From: Bos javanicus
Lineage: Eukaryota > Chordata > Mammalia > Artiodactyla > Bovidae
DNA length: 64,000 bases
Direction of reading: 5' to 3'
Assembly: GCF_032452875.1 (NCBI RefSeq)
Contig: NW_026894335.1
Span: 62,001-126,000 of the forward strand
The notes below the pieces were generated by a model. It was not told the origin of the DNA. It saw nothing but the letters and a program-made list of their open reading frames with translations, and did not search any database. Shown piece after piece: positions 11,981-25,041 of the stretch; within the stretch, counting starts at the first letter, position 1; each line of letters begins with the position of its first letter. The translations under genes were made by a program, and so were the position numbers.

Positions 11981-12761
11981 CATGATCAGTGCATGCTCAG
12001 ACACGATATCAGTGCCTGCTCAGCCACGTGATCACTGACGGCACAGTCACGTGATCAGCGCCTCTCAGTCACGTGATCACCATATGATAAACACGTGATC
12101 AGTGAACGACCAGCCACGTGATCACTGCATGCACGGTCAGGTGGTCAGTTCCTGATCAGCCACCTGATCAGTGCGTGCACAGTCCCCTGATCAGCGCCTG
12201 TCAGTCACTGATCACTGCCTGATAAACACGTGATCAGTGCCCGTGATCAGTGCCCGAACAGCCACGTCATCAGTGCATACGCAGTCACGTGATCAGTGCA
12301 TGATAGCCACGTGATCAGTGCGTGCACAGTCCCATGATCAGCGCCTGTCAGTCACTGATCATTGCCTGATAAACACGTGATCAGTGCATGATGAGACATG
12401 TGATCAGTGCCCGATCAGCCACGTCATCAGTGCATGATAGCCACGTGATCAGTGCATGCTCAGTCACGTGATCTGGACTTGATCAGCCACGTGATCCGTG
12501 CCTGCAGAGTCACGTGATCAGGGCCTGCTGAGCTGCGTGATTCCTGCCGACTCATCTGCATGACAATTGCCAGCTGAGCTGCGTGATTCCTGTCGGCTCC
12601 TCTGCTTGACAATTGCCAGCTGAGCTGCGTGATTCCTGCCTGGTCACGTGCTTGATTATTGCCAGTTGAGCAGCATGATTCGTCACTGCTGAGCTCCATG
12701 CTTATTGCCTGCTGATTGCGTGGTTCGTGGCTGCTCAGCTCTTTGAGTATTGCCTCCTGAG

Positions 12762-13384
12762 GTCCCTGTTCGGTCGCCACCTGCCGGGGACCAGCTCCAA
12801 CTGATCCAGGGTATTCGAAGGAGAGATGGCCTAGGCGACTATTTATATGCTAATCAGAGATGTCAAGAATAATAGTATGAGGAGAGCTCAGTAGGAAAAT
12901 TCGGTGGAGAAAAGAGACTGAGTAGCTTGGTTTACGCGGAAGACCAATCAAACTTCAAGACAAGAAGATTGCACCACTTACGTAGGCCGCAGGCGCCCTC
13001 TCGAATAGCGAAAGGTGCCTCACCCTAGACACCTTCTCGAGTGGGTCTTAGCAGCCCAGGCATAATTAGTAAGCGTGGTGGGTTCCGCGCTCCAGATGGA
13101 GACTCAGCTGGTAGTTAAAGGGAAGAATGACAAGGAACTTTATGAATTGGAGCTCTAAGTTAACTCTTTGACAGAGAGAGCGAGATGGTGGTGGGGGACA
13201 GCCCCCAGTGAAATCAGAGGTGAGAGCACAAAGCAGTACAGTAGGCAGACTCCGGTTTTTTTGGGGGGGGAGATGCTCGAGAATATCCGGGTGGACACCT
13301 GAGGCTCGATCCCGCATTTGCGTATGCCGAGCCTCCTTCCTCATGACCTTTGTCCAGAGTGGAATGCCTCCCCGGCTCCCGGCA
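12762..13384 (-). mobile_element. PBS-LTR copy 5
   Basis: LTR proper 12,782-13,384, the longest copy at 603 bp because of T7G8. D block 12,519-12,761. Private changes are CCAGCTCCAAC, AAGAAGATTGC, CTGGTAGTT and AAGCAGTAC. Confidence 0.95.
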
Positions 13385-14175
13385 CATGATCAGTGCATGC
13401 TCAGACACGATATCAGTGCCTGCTCAGCCACGTGATCACTGACGGCACAGTCACGTGATCAGCGCCTCTCAGTCACGTGATCACCATATGATAAACACGT
13501 GATCAGTGAACGACCAGCCACGTGATCACTGCATGCACGGTCAGGTGGTCAGTTCCTGATCAGCCACCTGATCAGTGCGTGCACAGTCCCCTGATCAGCG
13601 CCTGTCAGTCACTGATCACTGCCTGATAAACACGTGATCAGTGCATGAAGAGCCATGTGATCAGTGCCCGAACAGCCACGTCATCAGTGCATACGCAGTC
13701 ACGTGATCAGTGCATGATAGCCACGTGATCAGTGCGTGCACAGTCCCATGATCAGCGCCTGTCAGTCACTGATCATTGCCTGATAAACACGTGATCAGTG
13801 CATGATGAGACATGTGATCAGTGCCCGATCAGCCACGTCATCAGTGCATGATAGCCACGTGATCAGTGCATGCTCAGTCACGTGATCTGGACTTGATCAG
13901 CCACGTGATCAGTGCCTGCAGAGTCACGTGATCAGGGCCTGCTGAGCTGCGTGATTCCTGCCGGCTCATCTGCATGACAATTGCCAGCTGAGCTGCGTGA
14001 TTCCTGTCGGCTCATCTGCTTGACAATTGCCAGCTGAGCTGCGTGATTCCTGCCTGGTCACGTGCTTGATTATTGCCAGTTGAGCAGCATGATTCGTCAC
14101 TGCTGAGCTCCATGCTTATTGCCTGCTGATTGCGTGGTTCGTGTCTGCTCAGCTCTTTGAGTATTGCCTCCTGAG

Positions 14176-14795
14176 GTCCCTGTTCGGTCGCCACCTGCCG
14201 GGGACCAGCCCCAACTGATCCAGGGTATTCGAAGGAGAGATGGCCTAGGCGACTATTTATATGCTAATCAGAGATGTCAAGAATAATAGTATGAGGAGAG
14301 CTCAGTAGGAAAATTCGGTGGAGAAAAGAGACTGAGTAGCTTGGTTTACGCGGAAGACCAATCAAACTTCAAGACAAGAAGTTTGCACCACTTACGTAGG
14401 CCGCAGGCGCCCTCTCGAATAGCGAAAGGTGCCTCACCCTAGACACCTTCTCGAGTGGGTCTTAGCAGCCCAGGCATAATTAGTAAGCGTGGTGGGTTCG
14501 GCGCTCCAGATGGAGACTCAGCTGGAAGTTAAAGGGAAGAATGAAAAGGAACTTTATGAATTGGAGCTGTAAGTTAACTCTTTGACAGAGAGATCGAGAT
14601 GGTGGTGGGGGACAGCACCCAGTGAAATCAGAGGTGAGAGCACAAAGCAATACAGTAGGCAGACTCTGGTTTTTTGGGGGGAGATGCTCAAGAATATCCG
14701 GGTGGACTCCTGAGGCTCGATCCCGCATTTGCGTATGCCGAGCCACCTTCCTCATGACCTTTGTCCAGAGTGGAATGCCTCCCCGGCTCCCGGCA
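14176..14795 (-). mobile_element. PBS-LTR copy 6
   Basis: LTR proper 14,196-14,795 (600 bp), D block 13,933-14,175. T/G tract T6G6. Private changes include TTCGGCGCTCC, ATGAAAAGG, GAGATCGAG, ACAGCACCC (breaks the GGGGG/CCCCC hairpin) and GCTCAAGAAT. The tail is 571 bp, exactly one monomer above the mode. Confidence 0.95.
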
Positions 14796-15366
14796 CATGA
14801 ACAGTGCATGCTCAGTCACGATATCAGTGCCTGCTCAGCCACGTGATCACTGACGGCACAGTCACGTGATCAGCGCCTCTCAGTCCCGTGATCACCGTAT
14901 GATAAACACGTGATCAGTGAACGACCAGCCACGTGATCACTGCATGCGCGGTCAGGTGGTCAGTTCCTGATCAGCCACCTGATCAGTGCGTGCACAGTCC
15001 CCTGATCATCGCCTGTCAGTCACTGATCACTGCCTGATAAACACGTGATCAGTGCATGAAGAGCCATGTGATCAGTGCCCGAACAGCCACGTCATCAGTG
15101 CATACGCAGTCACGTGATCAGTGCATGATAGCCACGTGATCAGTGCGTGCACAGTCCCATGATCAGCGCCTGTCAGTCACTGATCATTGCCTGATAAACA
15201 CGTGATCAGTGCATGATGAGACATGTGATCAGTGCCCGATCAGCCACGTCATCACTGCATGCGCAGTCACGTCATCAGTGCATGATAGCCACGTGATCAG
15301 TGCATGCTCAGTCACGTGATCTGGACTTGATCAGCCACGTGATCAGTGCCTGCAGAGTCACGTGAT

Positions 15367-15563
15367 CAGGGCCTGCTGAGCTGCGTGATTCCTGCCGGCT
15401 CATCTGCATGACAATTGCCAGCTGAGCTGCGTGATTCCTTCCTGGTCACGTGCTTGATTATTGCCAGTTGAGCAGCATGATTCGTCACTGCTGAGCTCCA
15501 TGCTTATTGCCTGCTGATTGCGTGGTTCGTGTCTGCTCAGCTCTTTGAGTATTGACTCCTGAG
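15367..15563 (-). repeat. Short D block lacking the distal 46-bp subunit
   Basis: One of the two CAATTGCCAGCTGAGC subunits is missing, the one normally containing GTCGGCTCATCTGCTTG, with a novel join at TTCCTTCCTGG. A clean loss of two monomers fits misaligned exchange within the D ladder. Confidence 0.85.
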
Positions 15564-16185
15564 GTCCCTGTTCGGTCGCCACCTGCCGGGGACCAGCCCC
15601 ATCTGATCCAGGGTATTCAAAGGAGAGATGGCCTAGGCGATTATTTATATGCTAATCAGAGATGTCAAGAATAATAGTATGAGGAGAGCTCAGTAGGAAA
15701 ATTCGGTGGAGAAAAGAGACTGAGTAGCTTGGTTTACGCGGAAGACCAATCAAACTTCAAGACAAGAAGTTTGCACCACTTACGTAGGCCGCAGGCGCCC
15801 TCTCGAATAGCGAAAGGTGCCTCACCCTAGACACCTTCTCGAGTGGGTCTTAGCAGCCCAGGCATAATTAGTAAGCGTGGTGGGTTCCGCGCTCCAGATT
15901 GAGACTTAGCTGGAAATTAAAGGGAAGAATGACAAGGAACTTTATGAATTGGAGCTGTAAGTTAACTCTTTGACAGAGAGAGCGAGATGGTGGTGGGGGA
16001 CAGCCCCCAGTGAAATCAGAGGTGAGAGCACAAAGCAATATAGTAGGCAGACTCCGGTTTTTTTCGGGGGGAGATGCTCGAGAATATCCGGGTGGACTCC
16101 TGAGGCTCGATCCCGCATTTGCGTATGCCGAGCCACCTTCCTCATGACCTTTGTCCAGAGTGGAATGCCTCCCCGGCTCCCGGCA
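15564..16185 (-). mobile_element. PBS-LTR copy 7
   Basis: LTR proper 15,584-16,185 (602 bp). T/G tract is T7-C-G6. Private changes are CCCCATCTGATCC, ATTCAAAGG and GGCGATTATTT next to the TATA-like motif. Its D block (15,367-15,563) is 197 bp, missing one 46-bp subunit. Confidence 0.95.
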
Positions 16186-16976
16186 CATGATCAGTGCATG
16201 CTCAGTCACGATATCAGTGCCTGCTCAGCCACGTGATCACTGACGGCACAGTCACGTGATCAGCGCCTCTCAGTCACGTGATCACCGTATGATAAACACG
16301 TGATCAGTGAACGACCAGCCACGTGATCACTGCATGCGAGGTCAGTTGGTCAGTTCCTGATCAGCCACCTGATCAGTGCGTGCACAGTCCCCTGATCAGC
16401 GCCTGTCAGTCACTGATCACTGCCTGATAAACACGTGATCAGTGCCCCAACAGCCACGTCATCAGTGCATGCGCAGTCACGTGATCAGTGCATGATAGCC
16501 ACGTGATCAGTGCGTGCACAGTCCCATGATCAGCGCCTGTCAGTCACTGATCATTGCCTGATAAACACGTGATCAGTGCATGATGAGCCATGTGATCAGT
16601 GCCCGATCAGCCACGTCATCAGTGCATGCGCAGTCACGTCATCAGTGCATGATAGCCACGTGATCAGTGCATGCTCAGTCACGTGATCTGGACTTGATCA
16701 GCCACGTGATCAGTGCCTGCAGAGTCACGTGTTCAGGGCCTGCTGAGCTGCGTGATTCCTGCCGGCTCATCTGCATGACAATTGCCAGCTGAGCTGCGTG
16801 ATTCCTGTCGGCTAATCTGCTTGACAATTGCCAGCTGAGCTGCATGATTCCTGCCTGGTCACGTGCTTGATTATAGCCAGTTGAGCAGCATGATTCGTCA
16901 CTGCTGAGCTCCATGCTTATTGCCTGCTGATTGCGTGGTTCGTGGCTGCTCAGCTCTTTGAGTATTGCCTCCTGGG

Positions 16977-17596
16977 GTCCCTGTTCGGTCGCCACCTGCC
17001 GGGGACCAGCCCCAACTGATCCAGGGTATTTGAAGGAGAGATGGCCTAGGCGACTATTTATATGCTAATCAGAGATGTCAAGAATAATAGTATGTGGAGA
17101 GCTCAGTAGGAAAATTCGGTGGAGAAAAGAGACTGAGTAGCTTGGTTTACGCGGAAGACCAATCAAACTTCAAGACAAGAAGTTTGCACCACTTACGTAG
17201 GCCGCAGGCGCCCTCTCGAATAGCGAAAGGTGCCTCACCCTAGACACCTTCTCGAGTGGGTCTTAGCAGCCCAAGCATAATTAGTAAGCGTGGTGGGTTC
17301 CGCGCTCCAGATGGAGACTCAGCTGGAAGTTAAAGGGAAGAATGACAAGGAACTTTATGAATTGGAGCTGTAAGTTAACTCTTTGACAGAGAGAGCGAGA
17401 TGGTGGTGGGGGACAGCCCCCAGTGAAATCAGAGGTGAGAGCACAAAGCAATACATTAGGCAGACTCCGGTTTTTTTGGGGGAGATGCTCGAGAATATCC
17501 GGGTGGACTCCTGAGGCTCGATCCCGCATTTGCGTATGCCGAGCCTCCTTCCTCATGACCTTTGTCCAGAGTGGAATGCCTCCCCGGCTCCCGGCA
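16977..17596 (-). mobile_element. PBS-LTR copy 8
   Basis: LTR proper 16,997-17,596 (600 bp), D block 16,734-16,976. T/G tract T7G5. Private changes are TATTTGAAGG, TATGTGGAG, CCAAGCATAA and ACATTAGGC. The last clearly diverged copy before the homogeneous interior; its tail is scrambled and short (297 bp). Confidence 0.95.
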
Positions 17597-17714
17597 CATG
17601 ATCAGTGCATGCTCAGTCACGATATCAGTGCCTGCTCAGCCACGTGATCACTGACGGCACAGTCACGTGATCAGCGCCTCTCAGTAACGTGATCACCGTA
17701 TGATAAACACGTGA

Positions 17715-17870
17715 TCAGCGTGATCAGTGCGTGAGTCAGAATCAGTGATCAGTGATGCGTCACTGATCAGCTGCAAACACATCAGTGCAGTGATCAATCA
17801 GTGCATGCAGTCACGTGATCAGCTGCAGTGATCAGTGCATGCTCACTGATCACTTGATCAGCCACGTGAT
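17715..17870. repeat. Scrambled, off-register satellite patch
   Basis: After TCAGTAACGTGATCACCG, shared with unit 1, the normal order of monomer variants is lost. Fragments such as GTGAGTCAGAATCAG, GATGCGTCACTGATC and CAGCTGCAAACAC appear, and several monomers lack CACGTG. This is either a rearranged S-type tail or a consensus/assembly error. Confidence 0.75.
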
Positions 17871-18136
17871 CAGTGCCTGCAGAGTCACGTGATCAGGGCC
17901 TGCTGAGCTGCGTGATTCCTGCCGGCTCATCTGCATGACAATTGCCATCTGAGCTGCGTGATTCCTGTCGGCTCATCTGCTTGACAATTGCCAGCTGAGC
18001 TGCGTGATTCCTGCCTGGTCACGTGCTTGATTATTGCCAGTTGAGCAGCATGATTCGTCACTGCTGAGCTCCATGCTTATTGCCTGCTGATTGCGTGGTT
18101 CGTGTCTGCTCAGCTCTTTGAGTATTGCCTCCTGAG

Positions 18137-18756
18137 GTCCCTGTTCGGTCGCCACCTGCCGGGGACCAGCCCCAACTGATCCAGGGTATTCGAAGGAGAG
18201 ATGGCCTAGGCGACTATTTATATGCTAATCAGAGATGTCAAGAATAATAGTATGAGGAGAGCTCAGTAGGAAAATTCGGTGGAGAAAAGAGACTGAGTAG
18301 CTTGGTTTACGCGGAAGACCAATCAAACTTCAAGACAAGAAGTTTGCACCACTTACGTAGGCCGCAGGCGCCCTCTCGAATAGCGAAAGGTGCCTCACCC
18401 TAGACACCTTCTCGAGTGGGTCTTAGCAGCCCAGGCATAATTAGTAAGCGTGGTGGGTTCCGCGCTCCAGATGGAGACTCAGCTGGAAGTTAAAGGGAAG
18501 AATGACAAGGAACTTTATGAATTGGAGCTGTAAGTTAACTCTTTGACAGAGAGAGCGAGATGGTGGTGGGGGACAGCCCCCAGTGAAATCAGAGGTGAGA
18601 GCACAAAGCAATACAGTAGGCAGACTCCGGTTTTTTGGGGGGAGATGCTCGAGAATATCCGGGTGGACTCCTGAGGCTCGATCCCGCATTTGCGTATGCC
18701 GAGCCTCCTTCCTCATGACCTTTGTCCAGAGTGGAATGCCTCCCCGGCTCCCGGCA
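18137..18756 (-). mobile_element. PBS-LTR copy 9
   Basis: LTR proper 18,157-18,756 (600 bp), D block 17,894-18,136 with the S-linked GCCATCTGAG variant. T/G tract T6G6. Essentially consensus, with a standard 548-bp tail. Confidence 0.96.
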
Positions 18757-19547
18757 CATGATCAGTGCATGCTCAGTCACGATATCAGTGCCTGCTCAGC
18801 CACGTGATCACTGACGGCACAGTCACGTGATCAGCGCCTCTCAGTCACGTGATCACCGTATGATAAACACGTGATCAGTGAACGACCAGCCACGTGATCA
18901 CTGCATGCGCGGTCAGGTGGTCAGTTCCTGATCAGCCACCTGATCAGTGCGTGCACAGTCCCCTGATCAGCGCCTGTCAGTCACTGATCACTGCCTGATA
19001 AACACGTGATCAGTGCCCGAACAGCCACGTCATCAGTGCATGCGCAGTCACGTGATCAGTGCATGATAGCCACGTGATCAGTGCGTGCACAGTCCCATGA
19101 TCAGCGCCTGTCAGTCACTGATCATTGCCTGATAAACACGTGATCAGTGCATGATGAGCCATGTGATCAGTGCCCGATCAGCCACGTCATCAGTGCATGC
19201 GCAGTCACGTCATCAGTGCATGATAGCCACGTGATCAGTGCATGCTCAGTCACGTGATCTGGACTTGATCAGCCACGTGATCAGTGCCTGCAGAGTCACG
19301 TGATCAGGGCCTGCTGAGCTGCGTGATTCCTGCCGGCTCATCTGCATGACAATTGCCAGCTGAGCTGCGTGATTCCTGTCGGCTCATCTGCTTGACAATT
19401 GCCAGCTGAGCTGCGTGATTCCTGCCTGGTCACGTGCTTGATTATTGCCAGTTGAGCAGCATGATTCGTCACTGCTGAGCTCCATGCTTATTGCCTGCTG
19501 ATTGCGTGGTTCGTGTCTGCTCAGCTCTTTGAGTATTGCCTCCTGAG

Positions 19548-20167
19548 GTCCCTGTTCGGTCGCCACCTGCCGGGGACCAGCCCCAACTGATCCAGGGTAT
19601 TCGAAGGAGAGATGGCCTAGGCGACTATTTATATGCTAATCAGAGATGTCAAGAATAATAGTATGAGGAGAGCTCAGTAGGAAAATTCGGTGGAGAAAAG
19701 AGACTGAGTAGCTTGGTTTACGCGGAAGACCAATCAAACTTCAAGACAAGAAGTTTGCACCACTTACGTAGGCCGCAGGCGCCCTCTCGAATAGCGAAAG
19801 GTGCCTCACCCTAGACACCTTCTCGAGTGGGTCTTAGCAGCCCAGGCATAATTAGTAAGCGTGGTGGGTTCCGCGCTCCAGATGGAGACTCAGCTGGAAG
19901 TTAAAGGGAAGAATGACAAGGAACTTTATGAATTGGAGCTGTAAGTTAACTCTTTGACAGAGAGAGCGAGATGGTGGTGGGGGACAGCCCCCAGTGAAAT
20001 CAGAGGTGAGAGCACAAAGCAATACAGTAGGCAGACTCCGGTTTTTTTGGGGGAGATGCTCGAGAACATCCGGGTGGACTCCTGAGGCTCGATCCCGCAT
20101 TTGCGTATGCCGAGCCTCCTTCCTCATGACCTTTGTCCAGAGTGGAATGCCTCCCCGGCTCCCGGCA
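19548..20167 (-). mobile_element. PBS-LTR copy 10
   Basis: LTR proper 19,568-20,167 (600 bp), D block 19,305-19,547. T/G tract T7G5. One private change, GAGAACATCCGGG. The tail (535 bp) has an irregular GATATACAGGTG join near 20,408 and lacks the GCGCAGTCACGTCATC monomer, as does unit 15. Confidence 0.96.
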
Positions 20168-20945
20168 CATGATCAGTGCATGCTCAGTCACGATATCAGT
20201 GCCTGCTCAGCCACGTGATCACTGACGGCACAGTCACGTGATCAGCGCCTCTCAGTCACGTGATCACCGTATGATAAACACGTGATCAGTGAACGACCAG
20301 CCACGTGATCACTGCATGCGCGGTCAGGTGGTCAGTTCCTGATCAGCCACCTGATCAGTGCGTGCACAGTCCCCTGATCAGCGCCTGTCAGTCACTGATC
20401 ACTGCCTGATATACAGGTGATCAGTGCATGATCAGTGCCGAACAGCCACGTCATCAGTGCATGCGCAGTCACGTGATCAGTGCATGATAGCCACGTGATC
20501 AGTGCGTGCACAGTCCCATGATCAGCGCCTGTCAGTCACTGATCATTGCCTGATAAACACGTGATCAGTGATTGATGAGCCATGGGATCAGTGCCCGATC
20601 AGCCACGTCATCAGTGCATGATAGCCACGTGATCAGTGCATGCTCAGTCACGTGATCTGGACTTGATCAGCCACGTGATCAGTGCCTGCAGAGTCACGTG
20701 ATCAGGGCCTGCTGAGCTGCGTGATTCCTGCCGGCTCATCTGCATGACAATTGCCAGCTGAGCTGCGTGATTCCTGTCGGCTCATCTGCTTGACAATTGC
20801 CAGCTGAGCTGCGTGATTCCTGCCTGGTCACGTGCTTGATTATTGCCAGTTGAGCAGCATGATTCGTCACTGCTGAGCTCCATGCTTATTGCCTGCTGAT
20901 TGCGTGGTTCGTGTCTGCTCAGCTCTTTGAGTATTGCCTCCTGAG

Positions 20946-21565
20946 GTCCCTGTTCGGTCGCCACCTGCCGGGGACCAGCCCCAACTGATCCAGGGTATTC
21001 GAAGGAGAGATGGCCTAGGCGACTATTTATATGCTAATCAGAGATGTCAAGAATAATAGTATGAGGAGAGCTCAGTAGGAAAATTCGGTGGAGAAAAGAG
21101 ACTGAGTAGCTTGGTTTACGCGGAAGACCAATCAAACTTCAAGACAAGAAGTTTGCACCACTTACGTAGGCCGCAGGCGCCCTCTCGAATAGCGAAAGGT
21201 GCCTCACCCTAGACACCTTCTCGAGTGGGTCTTAGCAGCCCAGGCATAATTAGTAAGCGTGGTGGGTTCCGCGCTCCAGATGGAGACTCAGCTGGAAGTT
21301 AAAGGGAAGAATGACAAGGAACTTTATGAATTGGAGCTGTAAGTTAACTCTTTGACAGAGAGAGCGAGATGGTGGTGGGGGACAGCCCCCAGTGAAATCA
21401 GAGGTGAGAGCACAAAGCAATACAGTAGGCAGACTCCGGTTTTTGGGGGGGAGATGCTCGAGAATATCCGGGTGGACTCCTGAGGCTCGATCCCGCATTT
21501 GCGTATGCCGAGCCTCCTTCCTCATGACCTTTGTCCAGAGTGGAATGCCTCCCCGGCTCCCGGCA
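20946..21565 (-). mobile_element. PBS-LTR copy 11
   Basis: LTR proper 20,966-21,565 (600 bp), D block 20,703-20,945. T/G tract T5G7, shared only with copy 35. Tail 550 bp. Confidence 0.96.
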
Positions 21566-22358
21566 CATGATCAGTGCATGCTCAGTCACGATATCAGTGC
21601 CTGCTCAGCCACGTGATCACTGACGGCACAGTCACGTGATCAGCGCCTCTCAGTCACGTGATCACCGTATGATAAACACGTGATCAGTGAACGACCAGCC
21701 ACGTGATCACTGCATGCGCGGTCAGGTGGTCAGTTCCTGATCAGCCACCTGATCAGTGCGTGCACAGTCCCCTGATCAGCGCCTGTCAGTCACTGATCAC
21801 TGCCTGATAAACACGTGATCAGTGCCCGATCACAGCCACGTCATCAGTGCATGCGCAGTCACGTGATCAGTGCATGATAGCCACGTGATCAGTGCGTGCA
21901 CAGTCCCATGATCAGCGCCTGTCAGTCACTGATCATTGCCTGATAAACACGTGATCAGTGCATGATGAGCCATGTGATCAGTGCCCGATCAGCCACGTCA
22001 TCAGTGCATGCGCAGTCACGTCATCAGTGCATGATAGCCACGTGATCAGTGCATGCTCAGTCACGTGATCTGGACTTGATCAGCCACGTGATCAGTGCCT
22101 GCAGAGTCACGTGATCAGGGCCTGCTGAGCTGCGTGATTCCTGCCGGCTCATCTGCATGACAATTGCCAGCTGAGCTGCGTGATTCCTGTCGGCTCATCT
22201 GCTTGACAATTGCCAGCTGAGCTGCGTGATTCCTGCCTGGTCACGTGCTTGATTATTGCCAGTTGAGCAGCATGATTCGTCACTGCTGAGCTCCATGCTT
22301 ATTGCCTGCTGATTGCGTGGTTCGTGTCTGCTCAGCTCTTTGAGTATTGCCTCCTGAG

Positions 22359-22979
22359 GTCCCTGTTCGGTCGCCACCTGCCGGGGACCAGCCCCAACTG
22401 ATCCAGGGTATTCGAAGGAGAGATGGCCTAGGCGACTATTTATATGCTAATCAGAGATGTCAAGAATAATAGTATGAGGAGAGCTCAGTAGGAAAATTCG
22501 GTGGAGAAAAGAGACTGAGTAGCTTGGTTTACGCGGAAGACCAATCAAACTTCAAGACAAGAAGTTTGCACCACTTACGTAGGCCGCAGGCGCCCTCTCG
22601 AATAGCGAAAGGTGCCTCACCCTAGACACCTTCTCGAGTGGGTCTTAGCAGCCCAGGCATAATTAGTAAGCGTGGTGGGTTCCGCGCTCCAGATGGAGAC
22701 TCAGCTGGAAGTTAAAGGGAAGAATGACAAGGAACTTTATGAATTGGAGCTGTAAGTTAACTCTTTGACAGAGAGAGCGAGATGGTGGTGGGGGACAGCC
22801 CCCAGTGAAATCAGAGGTGAGAGCACAAAGCAATACAGTAGGCAGACTCCGGTTTTTTTGGGGGGAGATGCTCGAGAATATCCGGGTGGACTCCTGAGGC
22901 TCGATCCCGCATTTGCGTATGCCGAGCCTCCTTCCTCATGACCTTTGTCCAGAGTGGAATGCCTCCCCGGCTCCCGGCA
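22359..22979 (-). mobile_element. PBS-LTR copy 12
   Basis: LTR proper 22,379-22,979 (601 bp), D block 22,116-22,358. T/G tract T7G6, standard 548-bp tail. Last unit of the first five-unit super-repeat (units 8-12). Confidence 0.96.
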
Positions 22980-23770
22980 CATGATCAGTGCATGCTCAGT
23001 CACGATATCAGTGCCTGCTCAGCCACGTGATCACTGACGGCACAGTCACGTGATCAGCGCCTCTCAGTCACGTGATCACCGTATGATAAACACGTGATCA
23101 GTGAACGACCAGCCACGTGATCACTGCATGCGCGGTCAGGTGGTCAGTTCCTGATCAGCCACCTGATCAGTGCGTGCACAGTCCCCTGATCAGCGCCTGT
23201 CAGTCACTGATCACTGCCTGATAAACACGTGATCAGTGCCCGAACAGCCACGTCATCAGTGCATGCGCAGTCACGTGATCAGTGCATGATAGCCACGTGA
23301 TCAGTGCGTGCACAGTCCCATGATCAGCGCCTGTCAGTCACTGATCATTGCCTGATAAACACGTGATCAGTGCATGATGAGCCATGTGATCAGTGCCCGA
23401 TCAGCCACGTCATCAGTGCATGCGCAGTCACGTCATCAGTGCATGATAGCCACGTGATCAGTGCATGCTCAGTCACGTGATCTGGACTTGATCAGCCACG
23501 TGATCAGTGCCTGCAGAGTCACGTGATCAGGGCCTGCTGAGCTGCGTGATTCCTGCCGGCTCATCTGCATGACAATTGCCAGCTGAGCTGCGTGATTCCT
23601 GTCGGCTCATCTGCTTGACAATTGCCAGCTGAGCTGCGTGATTCCTGCCTGGTCACGTGCTTGATTATTGCCAGTTGAGCAGCATGATTCGTCACTGCTG
23701 AGCTCCATGCTTATTGCCTGCTGATTGCGTGGTTCGTGTCTGCTCAGCTCTTTGAGTATTGCCTCCTGAG

Positions 23771-24390
23771 GTCCCTGTTCGGTCGCCACCTGCCGGGGAC
23801 CAGCCCCAACTGATCCAGGGTATTCGAAGGAGAGATGGCCTAGGCGACTATTTATATGCTAATCAGAGATGTCAAGAATAATAGTATGAGGAGAGCTCAG
23901 TAGGAAAATTCGGTGGAGAAAAGAGACTGAGTAGCTTGGTTTACGCGGAAGACCAATCAAACTTCAAGACAAGAAGTTTGCACCACTTACGTAGGCCGCA
24001 GGCGCCCTCTCGAATAGCGAAAGGTGCCTCACCCTAGACACCTTCTCGAGTGGGTCTTAGCAGCCCAGGCATAATTAGTAAGCGTGGTGGGTTCCGCGCT
24101 CCAGATGGAGACTCAGCTGGAAGTTAAAGGGAAGAATGACAAGGAACTTTATGAATTGGAGCTGTAAGTTAACTCTTTGACAGAGAGAGCGAGATGGTGG
24201 TGGGGGACAGCCCCCAGTGAAATCAGAGGTGAGAGCACAAAGCAATACAGTAGGCAGACTCCGGTTTTTTTGGGGGAGATGCTCGAGAATATCCGGGTGG
24301 ACTCCTGAGGCTCGATCCCGCATTTGCGTATGCCGAGCCTCCTTCCTCATGACCTTTGTCCAGAGTGGAATGCCTCCCCGGCTCCCGGCA
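23771..24390 (-). mobile_element. PBS-LTR copy 13
   Basis: LTR proper 23,791-24,390 (600 bp), D block 23,528-23,770. T/G tract T7G5. It is followed by an S-type tail and opens the second five-unit super-repeat. Confidence 0.96.
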
Positions 24391-24798
24391 CATGATCAGT
24401 GCATGCTCAGTCACAATATCAGTGCCTGCTCAGCCACGTGATCACTGACGGCACAGTCACGTGATCAGCGCCTCTCAGTCACGTGATCACCGTATGATAA
24501 ACACGTGATCAGTGATCACACGTGATCAGTGAACGACCAGCCACGTGATCACTGCATGCGAGGTCAGGTGGTCAGTTCCTGATCAGCCACGTGATCAGTG
24601 CGTGCACAGTCCCATGATCAGCGCCTGTCAGTCACTGATCATTGCCTGATAAACACGTGATCAGTGCCCGATCAGCCACGTCATCAGTGCATGCGCAGTC
24701 ACGTCATCAGTGCATGATAGCCACGTGATCAGTGCATGCTCAGTCACGTGATCTGGACTTGATCAGCCACGTGATCAGTGCCTGCAGAGTCACGTGAT
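24391..24798 (-). repeat. S-type (short) monomer tail of unit 13
   Basis: 408 bp long. It has a duplicated ACACGTGATCAGTGA step near 24,502, GCGAGGTCAGG, and loss of about six monomers so that CAGCCACGTGATCAGTGCG joins early. The next D block carries GCCATCTGAG. Confidence 0.85.
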
Positions 24799-25041
24799 CA
24801 GGGCCTGCTGAGCTGCGTGATTCCTGCCGGCTCATCTGCATGACAATTGCCATCTGAGCTGCGTGATTCCTGTCGGCTCATCTGCTTGACAATTGCCAGC
24901 TGAGCTGCGTGATTTCTGCCTGGTCACGTGCTTGATTATTGCCAGTTGAGCAGCATGATTCGTCACTGCTGAGCTCCATGCTTATTGCCTGCTGATTGCG
25001 TGGTTCGTGTCTGCTCAGCTCTTTGAGTATTGCCTCCTGAG

